Origin: Bacteroides sp. GM023
Lineage (GTDB): Bacteria; Bacteroidota; Bacteroidia; Bacteroidales; Bacteroidaceae
Assembly (NCBI RefSeq): GCF_014750685.1
Contig: NZ_JAAXGE010000006.1
Coordinates: forward strand, 186,001 to 250,000
Direction of reading: 5' to 3'
Length of the DNA stretch: 64,000 nucleotides
In this document: piece after piece, positions 54,446 to 63,970 of the stretch
How the letters are laid out: each line of letters opens with the position of its first letter
How positions within the stretch are numbered: position 1 is the first letter of the stretch
Position numbers and translations under genes: made by a program
Notes under the pieces: generated by a model
Databases searched by the model: none
Seen by the model: the letters and a program-made list of their open reading frames with translations, nothing else
What the model was told of the DNA's origin: nothing

Positions 54446-55132
54446 ATGAAAACAGTATTTAATATTGTATTGGTGCTCTGTGCTGCTGCACTTATTTACA
54501 TTTGCTACAACAGCATCATGGGTCCTATCAATTTTGAAAACGCAAAAAAAGACAGGGAAAAAGCAGTCATTGCCCGCTTGATTGACATCCGTAAAGCACA
54601 GCAGGAATACCGCTCGTTGCACCATGGAATGTACACTGACAAATTCGACACTCTGATTGATTTCGTTAAAAATCAGAAGTTGCCGTTCGTTATGAAGATG
54701 GGTATGTTGACAGACAAACAACTGGAAGACGGATTAACTGAAAAGAAAGCTATGTCTATCATCGAAAAGGCGAAGAAGACAGGCAAGTATGACGAAGTTA
54801 AGAAGTGGGGACTTGAAAATTTCAAACGTGACACTATGTGGGTAGCCGTTATGGATACTATTTTCCCGAAAGGATTCAATGCAGACTCTATGAGATACAT
54901 TCCTTACAGTGGTGGTGCACAGTTCGAAATGAATGTTAGAAATGATACTGCTAAATCAGGTGCTCCTGTATTCTTGTTCGAAGTAAAAGCTCCGTACGAA
55001 ACTTATTTGGGCGGACTTGACAAACAGGAAATCATTAACTTAAAAGATGTTCAGAGCAAACTGGGTAGATACTGCGGTTTGATGGTAGGTTCTATCGACA
55101 CTCCGAACAATGGTGCTGGTAACTGGGAATAA
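54446..55132 (+). CDS. Membrane-anchored hypothetical protein, pseudopilin-like
   Basis: A 228-residue protein of unknown function conserved in Bacteroidetes. One N-terminal TM helix (about 5-22) continues into a long amphipathic helix with the pattern AVIARLIDIRKAQQEYRSLHHGMYTDKFDTLIDF, which recalls the pilin/pseudopilin head (helix, then a Y-x-x-x-x-G-x-Y loop). There is no prepilin peptidase site that I can recognise, so this is a fold-level suggestion. The rest is alpha/beta with a C-terminal YCGLMVGSIDTPNNGAGNWE. Its stop codon (TAATGA) overlaps the start of the DUF3822 gene. Confidence 0.7.
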   Translation: MKTVFNIVLVLCAAALIYICYNSIMGPINFENAKKDREKAVIARLIDIRKAQQEYRSLHHGMYTDKFDTLIDFVKNQKLPFVMKMGMLTDKQLEDGLTEKKAMSIIEKAKKTGKYDEVKKWGLENFKRDTMWVAVMDTIFPKGFNADSMRYIPYSGGAQFEMNVRNDTAKSGAPVFLFEVKAPYETYLGGLDKQEIINLKDVQSKLGRYCGLMVGSIDTPNNGAGNWE

Positions 55133-55902
55133 TGATTGATTTTACTAAATCAAAACAATATACTTTATCCATCCGTCTTAGTACGGATGGATTTTCTTTT
55201 TCTATCTATAACCCGATTCACGACGACTCACTGTCGATCATTGAGAAAGAGATAGAGCCTTCTCTATCCCTCACTGCCAACCTAAAAACGGTTTTCCACG
55301 AATCGGACTTCTTAAGCCATTCTTACAAACGGGTGAATATCATGATGGCCAGCAAACGCTTTACGATTGTGCCACTGGAATTGTTTGAAGAGGAACAGGC
55401 TGAACTTTTATTTTATCACAATCATCAGAAACGGGAAAATGAAATGGTGGTTTACAATATTCTACAAAAGAATAATGTAGCTGTCATCTTTGGTATAGAC
55501 AAAAGTGCCTACACTTTTCTGAAAGAACAGTATCCTGAAGCTCGCTTCTATTCGCAGTCCACCCCGCTCATTGACTATTTTTCTGTCAAGAGCAGACTAG
55601 GAAATAGCAAAAAGATGTATGCTTCCATACGTCAGGAAGGTATCGACATCTATTGTTTCGAACGGGGACATCTCCTTCTCGCCAATTCCTTTGAATGTAC
55701 GCATACGGAAGACCGTATCTATTATCTGCTGTATGCCTGGAAGCAATTGGAATTTAATCAAGAACGAGATGAGCTTCACCTCACCGGAACACTCCCGGAC
55801 AAAGAGATTCTGATGAACGAACTGAAAAAGTTTATCTTGCAGGTATTCATTATGAACCCTGCTACTAATATTGACATGCAAGCCTTATTAACATGCGAGT
55901 AA
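55132..55902 (+). CDS. DUF3822 family protein
   Basis: A 256-residue cytosolic protein of the Bacteroidetes DUF3822 family. The layout looks like an actin-like (ASKHA/PilM-type) fold: an N-terminal strand pair (YTLSIRLSTDGFSFSIYNP) resembling a phosphate-1 motif region, a mid segment (KMYASIRQEGIDIYCFERGHLLLANSFECTHTEDRIYYLLYAWKQL) resembling phosphate-2, and a C-terminal LHLTGTLPDKE. This fold assignment is my inference. It is conserved beside rsmD and overlaps it by 10 bases (start of rsmD at 55893). Confidence 0.78.
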   Translation: MIDFTKSKQYTLSIRLSTDGFSFSIYNPIHDDSLSIIEKEIEPSLSLTANLKTVFHESDFLSHSYKRVNIMMASKRFTIVPLELFEEEQAELLFYHNHQKRENEMVVYNILQKNNVAVIFGIDKSAYTFLKEQYPEARFYSQSTPLIDYFSVKSRLGNSKKMYASIRQEGIDIYCFERGHLLLANSFECTHTEDRIYYLLYAWKQLEFNQERDELHLTGTLPDKEILMNELKKFILQVFIMNPATNIDMQALLTCE

Positions 55903-56426
55903 TCAGCGGTATATACAAACGAAGAAGATTTGACGTGCCACGAACGTTTAAAGCACGCCCTACAACAGATTTCGCTAAAGAGAATCTGTTTAATGTACTC
56001 AATAACTATATTGATTTTGAGGAAGGAGTAACTGCACTTGATTTGTTTGCCGGAACCGGCAGCATCAGTATCGAATTAGTTTCCCGGGGGTGCGACCGCG
56101 TTATCAGCATTGAGAAAGAGCCTGCACATCATTCATTCATCATCAAAATAATGAAAGAGGTAAAGACAGACAAGTGTCTGCCGATACGAGGGGATGTATT
56201 CAAGTTCATCAAGAGTGCCCGCAAGCAGTTCGACTTTATCTTTGCCGATCCCCCTTATGCTTTAAAAGAGTTGGAAACAATACCTGAACTTATTTTTCAG
56301 AACAACCTTCTTAAAGAAGGAGGATTATTTGTACTGGAACATGGGAAAGATAATAACTTCGAAGAGAATCCACACTTCATTGAAAGAAGAGTTTATGGAA
56401 GTGTCAACTTCTCTCTCTTCCGCTAA
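55893..56426 (+). CDS. rsmD: 16S rRNA (guanine966-N2)-methyltransferase
   Basis: A 177-residue SAM-dependent enzyme that methylates G966 of 16S rRNA. Motifs are MRVISGIYKRRRF (start), RPTTDFAKENLFNVL, the SAM loop DLFAGTGSISIELVSRG (near 50-65) and the catalytic DPPY (FADPPYAL, near 116). Length and motifs are normal for the family. It overlaps the end of the DUF3822 gene, indicating translational coupling. Confidence 0.95.
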   Translation: MRVISGIYKRRRFDVPRTFKARPTTDFAKENLFNVLNNYIDFEEGVTALDLFAGTGSISIELVSRGCDRVISIEKEPAHHSFIIKIMKEVKTDKCLPIRGDVFKFIKSARKQFDFIFADPPYALKELETIPELIFQNNLLKEGGLFVLEHGKDNNFEENPHFIERRVYGSVNFSLFR

Positions 56427-56441
56427 ATCGGTTAAAACCTA

Positions 56442-57881
56442 TTAGAGTAGCGGGGCTAATAAACGTACAATAGACTCCGCTGCCTTTTGTCTCCACGAAC
56501 GCCTTACCCAGTTCTTCAAGAATATCTGTGTACTCTCACGCTGATCCTGAAGGAATATTTCTTTCATTTCGAGTGCAGTGTTTACATCATACATAAAAGC
56601 ATTCACCTCAAAATTGTGTTCAAAGCTACGAAAGTCTATATTAGTAGATCCGACGGTAGAAAGCAAATCATCCGAAACCATGAGTTTGGAATGCAAAAAA
56701 CCTTTCTTATAGAAATAGACTTTCACACCAGCCTGCATCACATCTGCCAAGTAAGAGCGTGAGCCAAGATGCGTTATCCAGTTGTCGGCACGTTCCGGCA
56801 ACATCAGACGTATATCCACACCGGACAAAGCTGCAGTCTGCATAGCAGCCAGTATTTGCTCTGTTGGCAAGAAATATGGGGTTTGCATATAGAAATATTT
56901 CTTAGCATTAGTAATCGCCATAGTCAACCCCTGCATTATTTCCTTCCAAGGACCGATAGGTTCACTGGTGACAATTTGTACTAAAGAACTACCATAAGAG
57001 TCTATTCTAGGAAAATAACGGGAAGCTGTAATCAGCGTACGGTCTACAAAGTACCAGTCAAGCAGGAAAGCAGTCTGTAAACCATGCACTGCTTTACCTT
57101 CAAGCATGATATGCGTATCACGCCAAATTCCCCAGGAAAAGCCACGCATATAACGTTCTGCGAGATTCATTCCACCCACAAATCCTACACACCCGTCAAT
57201 AACAACAATCTTTCTATGGTTTCGGTAATTCACTCTACTGGTAAATAAGGGGAAGCGCACTTTCAGGAAGCTTCGTACCTCAATACCTGCATTGCGCATT
57301 TCTTCAAAAAAACGATTGGGAACATGCCAACAGCCTACATCGTCATAAATCACTCTTACTTCAATTCCCTGCGAAGCTTTTTCTATCAATACATCCCTGA
57401 CCAAACGTCCGATAGCATCATCCTCAAAGATATAATATTCCATATGGATATGCTGCTTCGCTTTCTGAAGTTCGCGCAATAGTGATTGTAGTTTGGTATA
57501 ACCCTCAGTATAGACAGCTACACGGTTTCCTTCGAAAGGAAATGCCTGGTTGGTATGCTGAAATAGTTGGATTAGGCGAGAATATTCATATTGGACTTCC
57601 GAACAATCCTGAGCCAGATATTCCGCCATCGGCTTCTTTAGTAGACGGTCGTAGCTTTTCTGACCGATAATACGTTCACGACGCTGGCTCCGCCCAAAGA
57701 AAAAGTAAAAAACAAGACCTACAATAGGAAGAAATAGTAATATTAGTATCCACGCCATAGTTTTAACCGGATTCCGGTTGTCAAGAATGATAATGACAAT
57801 CGTACCGATGATGGCTCCGAAATAGAGAATATCAAAAGCCACCGTTGCTATCTGGCTAAGTACATAGTTCCAATCAATCAT
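56442..57881 (-). CDS. cls: Cardiolipin synthase (ClsA-type, phospholipase D fold)
   Basis: A 479-residue inner-membrane enzyme that condenses two phosphatidylglycerols to cardiolipin. Two TM helices (about 12-33, 40-62) are followed by two PLD domains with the HKD motifs HRKIVVID (His222, Lys224, Asp229) and HSKLMVSD (His397, Lys399, Asp404), each followed by a G-G/S-x-N motif (GGMNLAERY and GSTNIDFRS). It converges with rsmD, 15 bp apart. Confidence 0.94.
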   Translation of the reverse strand: MIDWNYVLSQIATVAFDILYFGAIIGTIVIIILDNRNPVKTMAWILILLFLPIVGLVFYFFFGRSQRRERIIGQKSYDRLLKKPMAEYLAQDCSEVQYEYSRLIQLFQHTNQAFPFEGNRVAVYTEGYTKLQSLLRELQKAKQHIHMEYYIFEDDAIGRLVRDVLIEKASQGIEVRVIYDDVGCWHVPNRFFEEMRNAGIEVRSFLKVRFPLFTSRVNYRNHRKIVVIDGCVGFVGGMNLAERYMRGFSWGIWRDTHIMLEGKAVHGLQTAFLLDWYFVDRTLITASRYFPRIDSYGSSLVQIVTSEPIGPWKEIMQGLTMAITNAKKYFYMQTPYFLPTEQILAAMQTAALSGVDIRLMLPERADNWITHLGSRSYLADVMQAGVKVYFYKKGFLHSKLMVSDDLLSTVGSTNIDFRSFEHNFEVNAFMYDVNTALEMKEIFLQDQRESTQIFLKNWVRRSWRQKAAESIVRLLAPLL

Positions 57882-57940
57882 AGGAATCTCCTTTTAAACG
57901 GATACTAAACAACAAATATAGAGTAAATTATCGGATTAGC

Positions 57941-57982
57941 AAAAAGTCCCGGTGACAACTCTCAATTGTTGCACCGGGACTT
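57941..57982 (-). terminator. Terminator after the outer-membrane barrel gene
   Basis: An 11-bp stem (57944-57954 with 57972-57982, AAGTCCCGGTG/CACCGGGACTT) with T run on the minus strand. Confidence 0.8.
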
Positions 57983-58007
57983 CCTATCTTATAAGAACTT
58001 GCTTACT

Positions 58008-60932
58008 TTAAAAATGCATCATCCTCGTTGGACCGCCGCCACGTGGACCACGATGTCCACCACCGTCAAAACCACCCTGACGCATATTTCCACGGGCTTC
58101 CTTATTTCCAAAGATATTCAGACGATAAGAAAAGCGTAGCATACAATAGCTGTTGACTCCGTTGTATTCCGAAACAGAACGCATATCGGCAGTCAGTGAA
58201 CGACTGATATTGGATTGCTGTTTCAAAATGTCATATACTTCAAAGCTGACTGTTGCAGCGTTACCTTTCAAGAAGTTTTGGGCAATCTGGGCATTCCAAA
58301 TAAGTTCGTTCCTATTCATGCTAGCGTCACGGTAGCCACGACGTGAATTGTTCGTTATGTTGGTAGACACCGTCATGCTCCAAGGTAAAGAGACATTGGT
58401 ACTTGCTCCATATCCGAAAGTGTATGGTTCCTGATTGGCATCCGGGTTCAATTTATTACGTTCAAAATTATAGTTAATTGAACCATTGATAGTAAACTCA
58501 AACCAATCATTACGGAATGTTCCGTTTAAGTTCTCCGCTAAAGTCAGCGATGTACTTGTATTCTTGTCATTCACTTTAGTGTCCCCATTGTAAAGGAAAG
58601 CCACATCATTCGTATAATTAGCCCGAGAGAAAGAATTGATTGTGAAGCGCTTATCTTTCAGAGCTGTATTGAACCCGAACATTCCCATTGCAGTCCAATA
58701 ACCATCAATATTCTCCGGCTGCGAGATTGTTCCACCAGTCGTCTGATTATAGGTTGTAGCATTGACAATCTTGTTTTGAGTCATATTAAAGTTAGCATGT
58801 GCCATTATTCCACGCTGCTTATCACCGTTATAAGTATTATAGAACAACCTCATGGAATGAGTAAAGGATGGTTTCAGTCCCGGATTACCCTTAGTGATTC
58901 TCAACGGATTAGAATCATCAGTCACATCCAACAAGTTTTCCATGCTTGGCTGACCTGCACGACCACGATATGTAAAGCGCAATTGGCTTACTTTAGAGAA
59001 CCGATAACGGAAATCAACGTTAGGAGCAAAATTAAACACATTCCTTTTTACTACAGTATCTATTTCCGCTTTCTTATAATCCAGTCGGGTATTCTGCGGC
59101 TGCAAGGACATTCCAAAGTTCAATCTGTACTTTTCGCGGATTATATTCATCCCGGCATTAATATCATGATTGTAATATTTATACTGAGCATATTTACTCA
59201 AGTTCATATCCTTATTAGCTTCGTAGCCTTCAGGCAATCCGTCACCAAAATTCCAAAACCAATCCTGATCTTTGTCTGTTTCAGGAATCAAGCTGTAAGT
59301 ACTTCTGTCACTTTCACTATATTTATATTGGAACTTATAACGGAACTGCAAGAAAGTAGCTTTCGCAATCGGTTCATTATAAGTTAATTCTGCCGTATAG
59401 TCATAGCTCTTGGTCGGAGAAGTTATATACTGCTTGCGTTCATCATCTTTCTTATCTGCCTCATCATCAAAATAACGTGTCAACGACTCACTAAACTGTT
59501 TACTGTCATTATCTCCATAACCGAACGTACCACGGAATGTTATATTTCTTCCTTGATTATTCAATCTTCTGTTTACTTGTAAGGAAGCATTAGCAGACAG
59601 GCTATTACTTTCGGATGAAGACTCACTATTACTGGCATTGACACGAATAGGATCCAATGGATCATCCGTGCTTCCCCACAGAATTTTATTCAGATAATTG
59701 TTGGGATCAGCCACCAAATTAAAAGGGTCGTCATTAAAAGTACCCGATTCAGAAATAGAATACCCTTTAGACTTTCCGTAAGAAACATTCGGTCGGAAAA
59801 TGATATTTGTCAATGTATCAGGTTTCCATTCCAAACGAAAATCAGCATTAAAGTTCGTATTCTTATTGCGGTTTTTACTATTTGAATTAGAGTAGGAGTT
59901 CCCTTCCTTCAAGAAACGTTCCGAATAGTTTGTAGAGATTGCATCCCGGTCGCTATAATTATAGCGAGCACTACCGCCTAGTTCGAGCTTTTCCGTTTGA
60001 GTGGCAAAGTTAGCTCCAAGCATCTTAGTAGCAGTCAGACCATTGCTATTCCTGAAACGAGGTCCGCCACCACCTCCGGAAAATCCCTGATCGTTCACGT
60101 TATTGGCCGAACCAATCAAAGAGAACTGGCTATTATCAACAAAGCGGTTCAACATCAAGTTACTTCCATAGCGGTCTTCCGTACCACCGGCAACACTAGC
60201 ATTACCAAACCAACCTTGATTCATTCCTTTTTTCACTTTCAGGTCGAGAACTGTTTCCTCTTCCCCATCATCTATTCCAGTGACGCGAGCCAAGTCCGAT
60301 TTCTTATCATACGTTTTCAGTTTGTCAATCATATTGACCGGCAAATTCTTCAATCCGGTTTTCACGTCACCGCCAAAGAACTCTTTACCGTCCACCATAA
60401 TCTTCTTCACTTCCTTACCATTGATTTTGACATTACCGTCATCATCAATCTCCGCTCCCGGAAGTTTCTTTACTAGTTCTTCGAGCATGGCACCTTCGGG
60501 AGTACGATAAGCTGCCGAATTATATTCCAGCGTATCTTCCTTCACTACCACTTGAGGAGCCTCAGCAGTTATCACCGCTTCTTTCAGCATGACAGCGTCC
60601 GGTTCCAATGTGATCGTCCCCAATTTTTTATCGGGGGTATTGGCAGCCAGTTGAACCGGTACAAGTTTAGTGCGGAAGCCTATATAAGAAACCTTCAATA
60701 CATATTTTCCAGCCTTCACTTTGGGGAGAGTAAACCAACCTTGATTACTACTGGCTATACCAGCAGCATATGCACTATCGGGCAACGACAATAATTGAAC
60801 AGTAGCCTGTGCTGCCGGTTCCTTTGAGTCGGATTCCACAACACGTCCCGAAACGGTAATCACCTTATTCTGTGCTAAAATTGAGAAGGTGCATAGCAAC
60901 ATCAACACCAACCCTGCAGAAATTCTTTTCAT
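58008..60932 (-). CDS. Outer-membrane beta-barrel protein (TonB-receptor-like, no SusD partner)
   Basis: A 974-residue exported protein. Signal peptide ends near LAQN; a carboxypeptidase-regulatory-like domain follows (about 25-115; VSGRVVESDSKEPAAQATVQLLSLPDSAYAAGI), then a plug-like region (about 120-225; LEYNSAAYRTPEGAMLEELVKKLPGAEIDDDGNVKINGKEVKKIMVDGKEFFGGD) and a large barrel. This fits the outer membrane protein beta-barrel family and not a true SusC: there is no linked susD and the TonB box is not evident. The last 30 residues are rich in Gly/Arg (GGFDGGGHRGPRGGGPTR). Substrate unknown. Confidence 0.85.
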   Translation of the reverse strand: MKRISAGLVLMLLCTFSILAQNKVITVSGRVVESDSKEPAAQATVQLLSLPDSAYAAGIASSNQGWFTLPKVKAGKYVLKVSYIGFRTKLVPVQLAANTPDKKLGTITLEPDAVMLKEAVITAEAPQVVVKEDTLEYNSAAYRTPEGAMLEELVKKLPGAEIDDDGNVKINGKEVKKIMVDGKEFFGGDVKTGLKNLPVNMIDKLKTYDKKSDLARVTGIDDGEEETVLDLKVKKGMNQGWFGNASVAGGTEDRYGSNLMLNRFVDNSQFSLIGSANNVNDQGFSGGGGGPRFRNSNGLTATKMLGANFATQTEKLELGGSARYNYSDRDAISTNYSERFLKEGNSYSNSNSKNRNKNTNFNADFRLEWKPDTLTNIIFRPNVSYGKSKGYSISESGTFNDDPFNLVADPNNYLNKILWGSTDDPLDPIRVNASNSESSSESNSLSANASLQVNRRLNNQGRNITFRGTFGYGDNDSKQFSESLTRYFDDEADKKDDERKQYITSPTKSYDYTAELTYNEPIAKATFLQFRYKFQYKYSESDRSTYSLIPETDKDQDWFWNFGDGLPEGYEANKDMNLSKYAQYKYYNHDINAGMNIIREKYRLNFGMSLQPQNTRLDYKKAEIDTVVKRNVFNFAPNVDFRYRFSKVSQLRFTYRGRAGQPSMENLLDVTDDSNPLRITKGNPGLKPSFTHSMRLFYNTYNGDKQRGIMAHANFNMTQNKIVNATTYNQTTGGTISQPENIDGYWTAMGMFGFNTALKDKRFTINSFSRANYTNDVAFLYNGDTKVNDKNTSTSLTLAENLNGTFRNDWFEFTINGSINYNFERNKLNPDANQEPYTFGYGASTNVSLPWSMTVSTNITNNSRRGYRDASMNRNELIWNAQIAQNFLKGNAATVSFEVYDILKQQSNISRSLTADMRSVSEYNGVNSYCMLRFSYRLNIFGNKEARGNMRQGGFDGGGHRGPRGGGPTRMMHF

Positions 60933-61015
60933 TTACCTAATTTACGATTATATTAGTAGCAATAACAATGTCTTTTTGACAAATAGAACCGCAAAAGGTT
61001 TAATTGAAAAGAAAA

Positions 61016-61420
61016 TTATCTTTTAAAGAATCGATCAACAAGCGCTTTTTTCAGACCAAACTCCAAACAAAGCACATTAAAGATCAAAAAAGTCAGAAAA
61101 GAAGAAGTATCTACATTAATCACATCTCCTTGCATAACACGCCACAGCATTCCCCCAAATACGAATAGGAATGTCAGGAAGATTGCATTGCGGACAGCCG
61201 AGTTACGGATTTGCTCCGTTTCGCGACTCTCATGTTTACTAAGAGCGAAGATTATCAACAAGCATCCTGCCATCATCAGCAACTTTGTACATTCTTTATA
61301 AAACAACAAGTTACTATCGGTCACCATGCCCCGCATTACCAGAAGAAAAGGTATGAACAGAGCTATCAACAAGACCACATATCCCAAAGGACGACAATAT
61401 ACAGGTAATAATGCTTTCAT
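61016..61420 (-). CDS. Small four-helix membrane protein
   Basis: A 134-residue integral membrane protein with about four TM helices (YVVLLIALFIPFLLV, LLMMAGCLLIIFALS, NAIFLTFLFVFGGMLW, FLTFLIFNVLCLEFGL). I recognise no family. It is divergent from aroB, and its promoter -7 box TACTTTTG (61441-61448) lies near that of aroB. Confidence 0.65.
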   Translation of the reverse strand: MKALLPVYCRPLGYVVLLIALFIPFLLVMRGMVTDSNLLFYKECTKLLMMAGCLLIIFALSKHESRETEQIRNSAVRNAIFLTFLFVFGGMLWRVMQGDVINVDTSSFLTFLIFNVLCLEFGLKKALVDRFFKR

Positions 61421-61440
61421 GATTGAACGTTTTAACGAGA

Positions 61441-61478
61441 CAAAAGTAAGTATAAAAAAGATATTTTATATACATTTG
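61441..61478. promoter_or_regulatory. Divergent -7 boxes for the small membrane protein and aroB
   Basis: TACTTTTG on the minus strand (61441-61448) and TACATTTG on the plus strand (61471-61478); both fit TAnnTTTG. aroB starts 22 bases after its box. Confidence 0.5.
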
Positions 61479-61500
61479 CAGGGTAAAAAGCAAAAGAATC

Positions 61501-62562
61501 ATGAGTAAACAAGAAGTTATTCTCTGTGAAAGCTTGGAAACGAGCCTGAGTCGTGCCATTGAACAGTGCCCGCATGACAAATTATTTGTCCTCACAGACG
61601 ATCATACCCGGCATCTCTGTCTTCCTTCCTTAAAGGAAACCACCTTACTGAAAGATGCCATTGAAATCTGTATCGGAGCTGAAGACGTACATAAAACGCT
61701 GGAAACCCTTGCTTCTGTCTGGATGGCATTGAGCACGCAAGGGGCTACGCGCCACTCTTTACTTATCAACCTCGGTGGTGGAATGGTGACGGACTTAGGT
61801 GGTTTTGCCGCAGCTACATTCAAACGTGGCATCTCTTATATCAATATACCAACCACTCTGCTGGCTATGGTAGACGCTTCCGTCGGCGGAAAGACAGGAA
61901 TCAACTTCAACGGACTGAAAAATGAAATCGGTGCATTCGCTCCGGCAAGCAGTGTGTTGATTGAAACAGAATTCCTGCGTACGTTGGACGCACACAATTT
62001 CTTTTCAGGATATGCAGAGATGCTCAAGCATGGTTTGATCAGTAACGTCGCACATTGGGCGGAGTTGCTAAACTTCAACACTTCCGACATTGATTATACT
62101 GCCCTCAAACGACTAGTTGGCGAATCGGTGCAAGTAAAAGAAGATATTGTGGAACAAGATCCTTTTGAACACGGTATTCGCAAAGCACTAAACCTGGGAC
62201 ACACCGTCGGACACGCATTTGAAAGCATGGCACTGGCGGAAAACCGTCCGGTATTGCACGGATACGCAGTAGCTTGGGGAATCGTATGCGAATTGTATCT
62301 GTCTCACACTAAAGTAGGCTTCCCCAAAGAAAAAATGAGACAGACTATCCAATTCATCAAAGATAATTACGGCGTGTTTACATTCGACTGCAAGAAGTAC
62401 GAACAACTCTATGCGTACATGACGCATGATAAAAAGAACACTTCGGGGACAATTAACTTCACTTTACTGAAAGATATCGGAGATATTTGCATCAATCAGA
62501 CTGCTGACAAAGATACCATTTTCGAAATGTTGGACTTCTACCGCGAATGTATGGGAATTTAA
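61501..62562 (+). CDS. aroB: 3-dehydroquinate synthase
   Basis: A 353-residue enzyme that converts DAHP to 3-dehydroquinate, the second step of the shikimate pathway, with NAD+ and a divalent metal. Motifs are the NAD-binding GGGMVTDLGGFAAATFKRG, the substrate-binding PTTLLAMVDASVGGKTGIN, metal-binding EMLKHG and HTVGHAFE, with the closing KNTSGTINFTLL. Length is normal. A terminator follows. Confidence 0.96.
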   Translation: MSKQEVILCESLETSLSRAIEQCPHDKLFVLTDDHTRHLCLPSLKETTLLKDAIEICIGAEDVHKTLETLASVWMALSTQGATRHSLLINLGGGMVTDLGGFAAATFKRGISYINIPTTLLAMVDASVGGKTGINFNGLKNEIGAFAPASSVLIETEFLRTLDAHNFFSGYAEMLKHGLISNVAHWAELLNFNTSDIDYTALKRLVGESVQVKEDIVEQDPFEHGIRKALNLGHTVGHAFESMALAENRPVLHGYAVAWGIVCELYLSHTKVGFPKEKMRQTIQFIKDNYGVFTFDCKKYEQLYAYMTHDKKNTSGTINFTLLKDIGDICINQTADKDTIFEMLDFYRECMGI

Positions 62563-62595
62563 CCCAACCTCAGACAAGAGATGTACAAATTATAA

Positions 62596-62627
62596 AAGGG
62601 AATGAAGCTGACTTCATTCCCTTCTTC
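62596..62627 (+). terminator. Terminator after aroB
   Basis: Perfect 12-bp stem (62596-62607 with 62612-62623), CTGA tetraloop, T-rich tail. Confidence 0.8.
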
Positions 62628-62681
62628 TTTCCCAATCCCTATACTTATTGGCAAATATCATACAATTTGCCTGCGCTGTTT

Positions 62682-63548
62682 TTAATCTAAACTACTCATT
62701 CGATACTGAGACAGTGACATCCCCGTATGTTTTCTGAAAAAACGTCCGAGTGAAGACTGATTAGCAAAGTTGGTTTTAATTGCTATCTCCTGAATATTCA
62801 AGCTTGTGTTTTTCAACAAAGCCTTTATTTCCAGTATGATATATTCCACAATCCAGTCTTTGGCAGATTTTCCGCTTGTCTCTTTGATAACCATAGTCAG
62901 ATACTTGGAAGTGATGCACAATTTATCCGCATAAAAAGCTACATCCTTATTTTCTTTGAAATGCTTCATGATAAGCCCGAAGAATTTATTAGCCAGTTCT
63001 TCTTTACGCGTATCTTTTCGCACGGTCATCAAAGCGGATTCTTTTTGATAAGCATTGAATAACTCCAAATACAGATATCTCAGCAAATGGGTTATCAACT
63101 CTCGCCTATATACATCCTGCGACTTAACTTTTTCTTTTACCATCCCCAGATAATTATATATTCGGGGTATATCACGCTCCATCTGCGGATACCAGAAATG
63201 GGTTCGCATATAGAAGAAGAAATGCGGGGAGAATCGTGGTACTCCACTCAACGCATCACTAAACAAGGAAGACGATATCACCATCGAAACGGTTGAGAAA
63301 TCTTCACTAGGTTCACTAAACGAGACAAATTGTCCGGGTAATAATATAATAAGTTCCTCCGGCTGTACCCAATGTACATCCTCATGTACTGTGAGTTTTG
63401 CTCTTCCACTCAAACAATATACAATCAAAGCTGATTGAATATTTGAAGGGTAAGAAGTCAAAGGAAGGTATTTCAGATTCTGATAAAATTTAAAATCGTC
63501 GCCCAAGACGTATATCTCTAATGTCTCTCTATTTTTAATGTCTAACAT
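62682..63548 (-). CDS. AraC family transcriptional regulator
   Basis: A 288-residue regulator with an N-terminal cupin-like sensor domain (about 20-110; SGRAKLTVHEDVHWVQPEELIILLPGQFVSF) and a C-terminal double HTH of AraC/XylS type (about 185-285; FYADKLCITSKYLTMVIKETSGKSAKDWI, then IQEIAIKTNFANQSSLGRFFRKHTGMSLSQYR). The effector is not predictable. It is convergent with aroB, separated by the aroB terminator. Confidence 0.92.
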   Translation of the reverse strand: MLDIKNRETLEIYVLGDDFKFYQNLKYLPLTSYPSNIQSALIVYCLSGRAKLTVHEDVHWVQPEELIILLPGQFVSFSEPSEDFSTVSMVISSSLFSDALSGVPRFSPHFFFYMRTHFWYPQMERDIPRIYNYLGMVKEKVKSQDVYRRELITHLLRYLYLELFNAYQKESALMTVRKDTRKEELANKFFGLIMKHFKENKDVAFYADKLCITSKYLTMVIKETSGKSAKDWIVEYIILEIKALLKNTSLNIQEIAIKTNFANQSSLGRFFRKHTGMSLSQYRMSSLD

Positions 63549-63808
63549 TTAACACCTTTCTATCTAAACTAAGTCTTATTACTACAAATGTATAACATCC
63601 TAAAATACTTCACACCAAAAATGGAAATATAGTATCACACTAAGGAAGTCACACACTTCTTATTTGCATTAATTCATAAACAAACTCACTGATTGATAGT
63701 TCATTTGCCGATTTCCCATTTAGCTTTATTATATACTGCCGGATATTTTATAGTGTTTTTATGCAAAATGACTGTTTAATGCCTCCAAATGAAAAAAACC
63801 TCAAATTA
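63549..63808. other. Gene-free AT-rich region upstream of the AraC regulator
   Basis: About 260 bases between the AraC start and the tRNA-Pro promoter. No open frame or strong hairpin found; it should contain the AraC gene's promoter, but no TAnnTTTG box is clear on the minus strand. Confidence 0.4.
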
Positions 63809-63839
63809 TTTGCTAATTAAAAATAAAGCTGTACTTTTG
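63809..63839 (+). promoter_or_regulatory. Promoter of tRNA-Pro
   Basis: TTTG -33 element (63809-63812) and TACTTTTG -7 box (63832-63839), with a 19-base spacer, 11 bases before the tRNA. Confidence 0.75.
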
Positions 63840-63850
63840 CATCCGCATTT

Positions 63851-63924
63851 CGGGATGTAGCTCAGCCCGGTAGAGTACGCGTCTGGGGGGCGTGTGGTCG
63901 CAAGTTCGAATCTTGTCATCCCGA
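63851..63924 (+). tRNA. tRNA-Pro (anticodon GGG)
   Basis: Cloverleaf with acceptor CGGGATG/CATCCCG, D arm with AGCCCGGTAGAG, anticodon stem CGCGT/GCGTG and loop CTGGGGG (anticodon GGG, decodes CCC), and T arm AGTTCGAATCTT. No encoded CCA. Confidence 0.95.
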
Positions 63925-63934
63925 CATTTAAAAC

Positions 63935-63970
63935 CAGCCATTTACAAATAAGTAAGTGGCTGTTTTATTT
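63935..63970 (+). terminator. Terminator after tRNA-Pro
   Basis: An 11-bp stem with one mismatch (63935-63945 with 63952-63962, CAGCCATTTAC/GTAAGTGGCTG) then TTTTATTTTT. Confidence 0.75.

Noticed and set aside
58008..60932. Large outer-membrane protein considered as a second SusC
   Set aside because: No SusD neighbour or clear TonB box; it fits the generic outer-membrane beta-barrel family better.
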